Notes under the pieces: model-generated
The model's input: only the letters and a program-made list of their open reading frames with translations
Database searches by the model: none
Told to the model about the DNA's origin: nothing
Assembly: GCA_027257055.1 (NCBI GenBank)
Contig: JAPVLO010000133.1
Coordinates: forward strand, 3,658,001-3,722,000
Direction: 5' to 3'
DNA length: 64,000 nt
Source of the DNA: Cephalopachus bancanus
Lineage: Eukaryota > Chordata > Mammalia > Primates > Tarsiidae
Part shown: positions 57,066 through 64,000 of the stretch, in pieces
Layout: each line of letters opens with the position of its first letter
Numbering within the stretch: the stretch's first letter is position 1
Program-made: the position numbers and the translations under genes

Positions 57066-58335
57066 TTTTGTCTTATATTTGAACCTTTTACTTTGAGATA
57101 ACTGTAGATTCACACACAGATAGAAGAAATAACACAGAAAGATTCCATGTACCCTCTACCCAGATTCCCACAACACCAACAACTTGCAAAACCACAGTAC
57201 AGTATCACACCCAGGATACTGGCATTGTTGATAAGGTCCAGATACAGGACACTTCCATCACTGCCAGAAGTCCTGGCACTTACTTCCCTCTCACCCTAAC
57301 CCCATCCTTAACCACTGGCAGCCACTAAATCCTTTCTCCTTTTTCTCCTTATAATTTTGTCATTTCAAGAATGTTATTTAAATTGAGTCATACAATGTGT
57401 CACCTCTAGGGATTGTTTTTTTCACTCAGCATAATTCTCTGGAGATTTATCCAGGTTGCTTTACGTCTCAGTAGTTTGCTGTTTTTTTATTGTTGAGTAT
57501 TATTCCATGATATGGATGTACTGCAGCTGGTTTAGACATTCACCTGTTGAAGGATATCTGGTCTGTGTCCTGCTCAGGGCAATTTGGAGTTTATTATGAA
57601 TAAGCCTGCTATAAACACTCAGATGCTTATGTGAACATGTCTTTGATTTCTCTGAGATAAATGCCCCAAAGTGCAACTACTGAGTTATATGGTAACTACA
57701 TGTTAAAGTGTTTAAGAAACCACTAAACTATTTTCCAGAGTATTTTCTCTTCCCATCAACAATAATCCAGTTTCTTTTCATCCTTTCCAGCATTTGGTGT
57801 TACCACTATTTTTTATTTTGGCTATTCTGGTAGGTGTGTAGATATATCCCATTAAAGTTTTAATATGCATTATGACTAATGATACTGAACAGTTTTCATG
57901 TGCTGACTTGTCATCTGCTGCGTCCTCTCCAATAAAATGTATCTTCAAGTCTTTGCCCATTTTTTTTCTTTCTTTTTTTTTTACTGCTGAGTTTTGAGAG
58001 TTCTTTATATATCTAGGTACTAGTTCTTTCATAGGCATATGGTTTGTACTTTTTGTCTCTCACTCTATAGTTTGTCTTTTCACCATCTTAGAGTCGTTTG
58101 GAGAGCAAAGGTTTTTAATTTGATGAAGTCCAAATCGTCAGCTTTTCCTTTTTTGGACAATATTTTTCATGTCATGTCTAAGAACATTTTTGCCTAGTCC
58201 CAGACCCTCAAAATTTTATTTTATTTTCCTAAAAGTTGTGCAGTTTTATCATATTTAAGACCATGGTCCATTTTAAGTAATTTTTGTGTAGGGTGTGAGA
58301 TACAGATCAAGGTTAATTTTTGTTGTCTATGAATG
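57066..58335 (-). mobile_element. L1M-type element, antisense, inserted in another L1
   Basis: TTTGAGATAACTGTAGATTC, GATTCCATGTACCCTCTACC, TTGTTGAGTATTATTCCATG, GTTTAGACATTCACCTGTTG, AGCATTTGGTGTTACCACTA, GAGTTTTGAGAGTTCTTTAT and CATGTCTAAGAACATTTTTG follow inverted L1 3' UTR and ORF2 order over about 1.27 kb. Confidence 0.9.
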
Positions 58336-58339
58336 TCTA

Positions 58340-58770
58340 GTAAACAGCATTGTCTTTAATAGTAAAACAAACTCCCAAAATCGTCATCAGAACACACATA
58401 TAAATTGTATCATACCCATCAATGAAATATCAAATAGAAATGAACGAACTGAAGTATATGCAGTCATACAGATGAAACTAGATACATGATGCTGAGTGAA
58501 AGCAGCAAGTTGCTGAAGAAGATATTATACACACATTGTGACTGCAATGCCATTTATACACGGCACTCAGACACACAGAACTAGAGATGTAAACTAACAT
58601 TATTACAAGAGACTGAGAAATACAGAACTGAGAAAGGAGTCAGGGGGAGTGAGACTGGAGAATTTCAAGGTTAATAATAAACTCTACTTCCTAAACGGGG
58701 TGGTGGGTACACAGGTGTTCACTACATTGTCATTCTGAATGCTTTTTCAAAATTAAAAAAAAAAAAACTT
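58340..58770 (+). mobile_element. L1M-type fragment, outer part 2
   Basis: GTCTTTAATAGTAAAACAAA, AACGAACTGAAGTATATGCA, ACATGATGCTGAGTGAAAGC, CGGGGTGGTGGGTACACAGG and a final A-run follow on from outer part 1. Similar ATTTTGTCTTA and ATTGTCTTTA at the two joints are the likely target-site duplication. Confidence 0.8.
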
Positions 58771-58774
58771 TAAA

Positions 58775-59310
58775 AGGTTATTTTACAAATTGAGATTGGT
58801 ATAAGCAAGAGCTGAAAATAACACCTGTAGATCTGTCACTTTAAGGTTGCTATCTCCAGTGGGTCACAAAATGTCACCACAGAATGGAACACATAAAATA
58901 CCAAACAGATCCTGGCTTGGGAAGGGTGGCATCTGAAAACGCTGCTGGTCCCCAGTCTGTCAGCCCCTGAAGTCTCAGTACCCAACTCCTCTCTCCACAT
59001 TCAGTCTCCCATGCCACCTTCTCCAGACTGTTCCCTCTGCTTTGCTCACAGCATCCTGTCCTCCCAGGGTGACACTGCTTGAGGTTGCCACCAACATCTG
59101 GCCTCTCTAGCTTTCCCACAGGACTTGCTATAAGAAACAGTGTGAGGACAAAGGGTGAGGATCCATGGTTCAATGAGTTTCTAACGTTCGTATCTATAGA
59201 AGTGATAGTCTGATTTCACTGAACAAATCCACAATAGCAATCCCATGCATGATATAATTATATTAACACATACATAATTCAGACATATTTCAGAATAAGG
59301 ATAGAAAACT
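58775..59310. other. Unassigned DNA
   Basis: CT-rich text at 58920-59120 could be an old repeat, but I cannot assign it. Confidence 0.4.
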
Positions 59311-59325
59311 AAGAAATGAAAGTTA

Positions 59326-59630
59326 AGCTGGGCTCGGTGGCTCGGCCTGTAATCCTGCGCCTTTGGGAGGCTGAGGTGAGTGGATTGCCTGAGCCCACGG
59401 GTTCGAGACCCGTCTGGGCAGCAAGACCTCATCTCTACAATAAATAAAAAAATCAGCTAGGCGTGGTAGCGCATGCCTGTAATTCCGGCTACTTGGAAGG
59501 CTGAGGCAGGAAGATCACCGGAGCCCAGCAGGTCGAGGCTGCGGTGGCCAGGAGCGGCACTGCACTCCAGTCTGGGCGACAGAGTGAGACTCCAACTCAA
59601 AAAACAAACAAACAAAAAACAAAAAAAAAA
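59326..59630 (+). mobile_element. Lineage-specific (tarsier-type) Alu, perfect 15-bp duplication
   Basis: AAGAAATGAAAGTTA is exact at 59311-59325 and 59631-59645. GCGCCTTTGGGAGG, AATCAGCTAGGCG and CTGTAATTCCGGC place it in the second young subtype. It has an (AAAC)n-rich tail. Confidence 0.97.
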
Positions 59631-59789
59631 AAGAAATGAAAGTTATTCCCAAAAAAAGATTAACAAGATTCCTTAACTATAACAAAATTCCTTAACCATG
59701 CAGATATTTGAGAAATATGTAAGAGACTATGATGCAAGTTACCCAAATGCTGGGTATTAAATAGTTAATTAGTATTCTTAAGGTTAGGA

Positions 59790-59938
59790 CTTTCCTCTTC
59801 TTCTCCCCTTCCCTCTTCCTCTCTCCCTTTCTCCCTTTTCTGCTCGCCGTTTCTCTTACGTTCTCTTTCATTCTCTCTCTCACACAAACACACATACGCG
59901 TGCACACACACACACACACACACACATACACACACACT
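59790..59938. repeat. Pyrimidine-rich tract followed by (CA)n
   Basis: CTTCCTCTCTCCC-type text to about 59875, then CA repeats interrupted by CATACGCGTG. Confidence 0.93.
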
Positions 59939-59939
59939 T

Positions 59940-61394
59940 TGCTGGTTAAAAACTTATTAAAAACAATCCATACACTATGACTGCCTATATTCGTAAAGAC
60001 ATGTGTTTTTGGTAACCTGTAATAACTTTCCTTTAAACCACATATTAATAGCCAAAAAAAATCCTAACATTGTATCTGTTGAAACCTTGGTCTCCAGTAA
60101 CCACAGTTGCTCACTTCAGTCAAGTCACCTTATAAACTTTAATTATAAAAATTATAAAAGCCATTTATAAATTATAATTTCATGATCGCTGAAACAAAGT
60201 GGTTAGAAAAGTATATTACTACTTTAATAGTAGAATTTGCTTCTGCTTTTGAGTTCTGTCCTATAAAGGACAAATATATTAACTCATTTTAAAGGCTTCC
60301 TCTAAGTGTTTCAAGTTATAAAGCATTGTTGTTTTTGTAAAAGATCCTATTAATTTCCTAATAGAGTGTTAAACTCGATCCCATTATATACAAAACGGTA
60401 AACGCTGTCTAATAAATATATGGGTGATTGAGTCAGGGTCACTGTCACTTGAGTAACTATGTAATACAGAAACAATTTATAATATACACATATGTCTACA
60501 AAACTAAAGCTGAGCAATCAATAATTTTGTCTCCCTTCGTCTACAAGTAGCTTATTCAACATTAGCTAATAAATCAAGGGTGAAAGGGGCGGTTGTAAAT
60601 CAGGAAGAAAAGATTCATTTTATTCTTCATTCCCACTTGAATCTATGTAAAATGTTAAGTTACAGACAGTTAAGGAGAAGCTGTTGTTTTTGAATATGTA
60701 ACTGCTATTTAGATGATAATGGCATGGATGTCAGTAGAACCATGATCCAGATTTGAATAAGGTCTTAATAAGGAGCGAAGAGAAGAATGATAAATGAAAT
60801 ACAACAGTGTCAGCAGACCTTCATGCAGCAAATTACTCTCAGCACCTTTGTAATTCAGGAGGAGCTGCATAAAAAAGTGGCAACTAAGGGATCAAAAGCA
60901 GGACCTCTGCAACTAAACATGCTTATAACATGACGTCACTGTCTGGGCAACGCGGTCTTGCAGAAAGCAGCCTCAATGTTTGGGTTTTACAGCTCACATA
61001 GCAAAATAACTACATTAAAAGATCTGGCTAGGCAAACCAGTTTCCTTAGACAGCATCTTTATATTTCAAGCTAATGACATTTGTGAACAGAGAAGGAATT
61101 TAAATGCCCAAAGACAGCTTGGCTGATTTTTAAAAAGTGTTAGATATTAACACTAAGAATAGCTCTAAGGCAAAATTAAATCAGACAGATTTAGGGTCAT
61201 TATTTAAATTTTTCAAGTTTCAAAAACATCATCTATTCTTTATTTGTTAGATTTATGAAGCATACAACGCATTCTACTTAGTAAGTGATAGAATCACTTT
61301 ACATATTCATATTTGAAAATCAATACCACTTCTACAAAGTCGCACTAAAGCAATTTGAGGGCATATGGCATTCCTACTGCCAAATGTAATATAC
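59940..61394. other. Unassigned unique DNA
   Basis: About 1.45 kb without a recognised repeat. It contains a perfect CRE palindrome at 60931. 60540-61000 is mixed, non-repetitive text. Conservation is untested. Confidence 0.4.
60931..60938. promoter_or_regulatory. TGACGTCA (CRE) palindrome
   Basis: A perfect 8-bp cAMP-response-element palindrome in repeat-free DNA. The motif is a CREB/ATF binding site. Such sites also occur by chance, so function is unproven. Confidence 0.4.
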
Positions 61395-61408
61395 ATTCAA
61401 CATGTTTT

Positions 61409-61703
61409 TTTTTCTTTTTTGAGTCAGAATCTCACTCTGTCGCCCAGACTGGAGTGCAGTTGCTGCTCCCAGCCACCACAGCCTCAACCTGCTGGGCTCC
61501 AGTGATCCCTCTGCCTCAGCCTTCCAAGTAGCTGGAACTACAGGCACAAGCTACCACACCCGGCTAATTTTTTTATTTATTGTAGAGATGAGGTCTCACC
61601 AAGTTGCCCAGGCAGGTATCGAACCCACGGACTTAGACTCAAGCAATCCACTCACCTCAGCCTCCCAAGGTGTGGGATTACAGGCTGAGCCACCCAGCCT
61701 GGC
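61409..61703 (-). mobile_element. Lineage-specific (tarsier-type) Alu, antisense, 13-bp duplication
   Basis: TTCAACATGTTTT occurs at 61396-61408 and 61704-61716. AACTTGG/TTAGCC subtype, with a short extra GACTTAGACTCAAGC segment in the left arm. Confidence 0.95.
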
Positions 61704-61716
61704 TTCAACATGTTTT

Positions 61717-62335
61717 AAATGATTTAGCGGAGGTATCATCGATAGAGCTAGAAACCAAACACAAGGCTTCTGGTTTCCAAAGAAGTCATTCAAGGCAAGT
61801 CAAAAGTGTCACAATTACAAATTTAATATGATACCCCTAAGAACACTTTCTCAAGTCTTCTAAGTTACAATAACTTGGTGATAACATTCATTCCATATTA
61901 ATATTGTAAGTAGACAAAGAGTCTTTGCTGTAGAGATTCAGTCTTTGCTGTACAGTCCAGTATTCACACAGAGCTTTAGAAACTGATTTTGCCTGTTTAT
62001 CACAACTCCTCAAATATGTGCAAACAGCAATCCTATCAATCGAGGAATGCTAGTGCAATAGTTATGTATTTATATCAGAAAATGACTCAATGCTAATTAA
62101 CTAGTGTCCTGACACCATCATGTTACTGTTTCTAGGGACTAACTGAAAATGTTTTGACTTCAAATATAAGAAGGGGACAAGAATAAAAGTCTGGCATTGA
62201 GACAGACTTGCTGTCATCTCCCTGGGACTGTTAGGAGCTTAGCCACCACTGTAAATGTTTGTACTGCATTGGATTTTATTTTAAATCTAGTCAAGATGGT
62301 CTACAACAAAAATAACAGAAACAACAGACAGGATG
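61717..62335. other. Unassigned DNA
   Basis: A direct repeat of a GTCTTTGCTGTA core occurs at about 61922 and 61941. No other structure recognised. Confidence 0.45.
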
Positions 62336-62339
62336 TAGA

Positions 62340-62545
62340 ACACAATGGTTAAATGCACAGACGCGGGCAAGCTAGTTTAAAATCGCAGCTGCTGCTTATT
62401 AGCTATGCAATCTTAGGCAAGTTATTTAACATCCTTTATATTTACTTTCCCCATCTGTGAGTTGAGGATGACAGTACCAAGTTCTTAGAGCTGCTGTATA
62501 AATGAGTGAATATTTGTAATCATCATTATTCTTATTACCTGTTAA
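62340..62545 (+). mobile_element. MIR SINE
   Basis: CACAATGGTTAAATGCACAG, TTATTAGCTATGCAATCTTA, GGCAAGTTATTTAACATCCT and CATCTGTGAGTTGAGGATGA match MIR. Confidence 0.88.
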
Positions 62546-62640
62546 TATATGTCTTTGGATAGGTTACTTAAGCTTTGTATGCCTCATTATCCCAATTCTA
62601 AAAACAATGATACCTAACACTTTCAGGCACAATTTAAATA
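62546..62640 (+). mobile_element. Second MIR fragment
   Basis: GGATAGGTTACTTAAGCTTT, GTATGCCTCATTATCCCAAT and AAAACAATGATACCTAACAC repeat MIR core text immediately after the first copy. Confidence 0.65.
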
Positions 62641-62644
62641 AGAC

Positions 62645-63195
62645 TTTGGAAATTGCATAAAAAGACCAAAAATATTACGTATCTTTTTAGCAATTATAGT
62701 TTTTCTTTTCCTTTTTAGAATCACTGAACCTATTATGGTTCCCTGCTCTGCTGATATTTCTTGAGCATGTTCCTTCCTTCCCCAATCACACATCCTCTAG
62801 CCAGCACACCAAGAATAGGGTGATGGCATGATCAGCCTCACTGCCTCCATGTCTTCCAGACCTTCCTGAATACTGTACCAGTAACCGATTGTTGATACTT
62901 TTTGGATGACTTTTTTTCCTTCTCAAACAATAGTTATTCATTTTGTTCTGACTCAGTGTGGATTACACATACTTCCACTCATCTATACTCTTTCTCTTCC
63001 CCAAATCAGCCAACACACACAAACACTACCAAGGATCGACCATCTACTCTCTGGGTGGTACTCTCTGTGGGGTTCCATAGGAACTTGGAACAGCGACTTT
63101 CATAGTTTATTCCAGGGAAGTGATTTCATCTCTGTTTTTCTCCATGCAAATATAGCAACCAAGATGTCTAAAAATAGATTATTAACTACATATGC
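62645..63195. other. Unassigned DNA
   Basis: Overlapping frames at 62902-63298 have no support and run into the following L1. Confidence 0.45.
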
Positions 63196-63199
63196 CCTT

Positions 63200-63530
63200 T
63201 CCAATACTTTACTTTTTAGAGCAGTTTTAGGTTCACAGCAAAACTATGTAGAAGATACTGGAGTTGTCCATACATTCCCTGTCTCTATACACGCATAGCC
63301 TCCCCCACTATCAACAACCCCACCAGAGTGGCCTGTTTATGACAATTGATGAACATCAACACATCACTATCATTCAACGTCCATAGTTTACATTAGGGTT
63401 CATTCATGGTGTGGTACATTTCGTGAGTTTGGAAAGGTTTATGATAACATGTATCCACCATTCAGTATCATAAGACTTGTTTCACTGTTCTGAAAATCCT
63501 AAAAGCATATGGTTTGGGGTTATAAGTTCA
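63200..63530 (-). mobile_element. L1M-type 3' UTR fragment, antisense
   Basis: AGAGCAGTTTTAGGTTCACA, GCATAGCCTCCCCCACTATC, ACCCCACCAGAGTGGCCTGT, GTCCATAGTTTACATTAGGG and ACATGTATCCACCATTCAGT are the classic inverted L1M 3' UTR. Confidence 0.9.
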
Positions 63531-63534
63531 ATGG

Positions 63535-63850
63535 TTTCATCTTGAACTATAATCTTTCACTCTTATAATAGAAATACTCACATGGTTATCAAAATAATGG
63601 ATAAGATAAGCCTGGTACTTAGAGCCAAATGATTACATAAAAATATATTAAGTATCTGGTGATAACACACTGAATCTGAATAATGGGTACAGGCAGTGAC
63701 CCAATCCAACTATATTTACATAAGCCTACAAAGTTATTTCATTATGCTTATATGATTTGGAAAATGTAAAATTACTTTTTAAACTTCAAAGCACTCTAAC
63801 AATATCAGTGGTTATTAGGATTAAAAACTGTGAAGATTTGAGTGTCTTTT
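63535..63850. other. Unassigned AT-rich DNA
   Basis: Nothing recognised. Confidence 0.5.
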
Positions 63851-63856
63851 CATTTT

Positions 63857-64000
63857 GTTGAGACAGGGTCTCCTTCTGTCATTCAAGCATGATCCTGGCT
63901 CACTGTAGCCTTGACCTCCTGGACTCAGGAGATCCTTCTGCCTCAGCTTCCCAAGCAGCTAGGAGCACAGGTGCATACCACCACACACAGTTAATTTTTA
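63857..64000 (-). mobile_element. AluJ-like SINE, antisense, cut by window edge
   Basis: TTGAGACAGGGTCTCCTTCT, GGCTCACTGTAGCCTTGACC and CACACAGTTAATTTTTA. Only the right arm is inside the window. Confidence 0.9.

Overview
This is vertebrate nuclear DNA, specifically primate. It is AT-rich and dense in Alu, L1, L2, MIR, MaLR and DNA-transposon remains, with (CA)n/(GA)n microsatellites and no compact coding organisation. The Alus point to a narrower source. Besides old AluJ-like copies there are 13 younger copies with a private consensus: head GGGCTCGGTGGCTCAGCCTG, ATCTCTACAATAAAT in the middle, TTGGAAGGCTGAGGC in the right arm, and tail GAGACTCCAACTC. No human-type AluS/AluY is seen, and neither is the lemur or galago Alu style. 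By elimination I infer a tarsier (Tarsius/Carlito). That is a moderate-confidence inference and was not checked against a database.

I could not support any protein-coding exon, rRNA, tRNA or CRISPR array. Every longer open frame lies in a repeat, a simple-sequence tract or unsupported unique DNA. The window is best read as intergenic or intronic. Layout: 1-12 kb has an antisense L1 fragment, a 650-bp pyrimidine-only tract, L2 fragments and a near full-length Charlie3-type hAT transposon (9.3-11.9 kb) inserted in an older repeat. 13-25 kb has an L1M split by a (GA)n tract, an inverted Alu pair, three MIRs, CA repeats and several clean short hairpins in otherwise unique DNA. 25.5-30 kb has an L2 end, a short Tigger-type element, L1M 3' ends, and an L2 split by two antisense Alus. 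30-41 kb is mostly unique DNA with MIRs, a paired-E-box hairpin and a decayed DDE-transposase C-terminus. 41-50 kb has MER20, L2, MIR, an antisense MLT1 LTR, a MER5-like piece and a lineage-specific L1 3' end. 50-64 kb has a dense Alu cluster, a young 5'-truncated L1, a mariner nested inside an AluJ, an L1 nested in another L1, and further Alu/MIR/L1M remains.

The elements form a readable time series. MIR, L2 and MER-type fossils are oldest. AluJ, MLT1 and L1M follow. Tarsier-type Alus and the L1s with a distinctive 3' UTR are youngest and often keep target-site duplications of 8-16 bp. The points most worth a second look are the mariner-in-Alu nest, the transposase C-terminus at 39.75 kb, the two co-existing lineage-specific Alu subfamilies, and the inverted Alu pairs.
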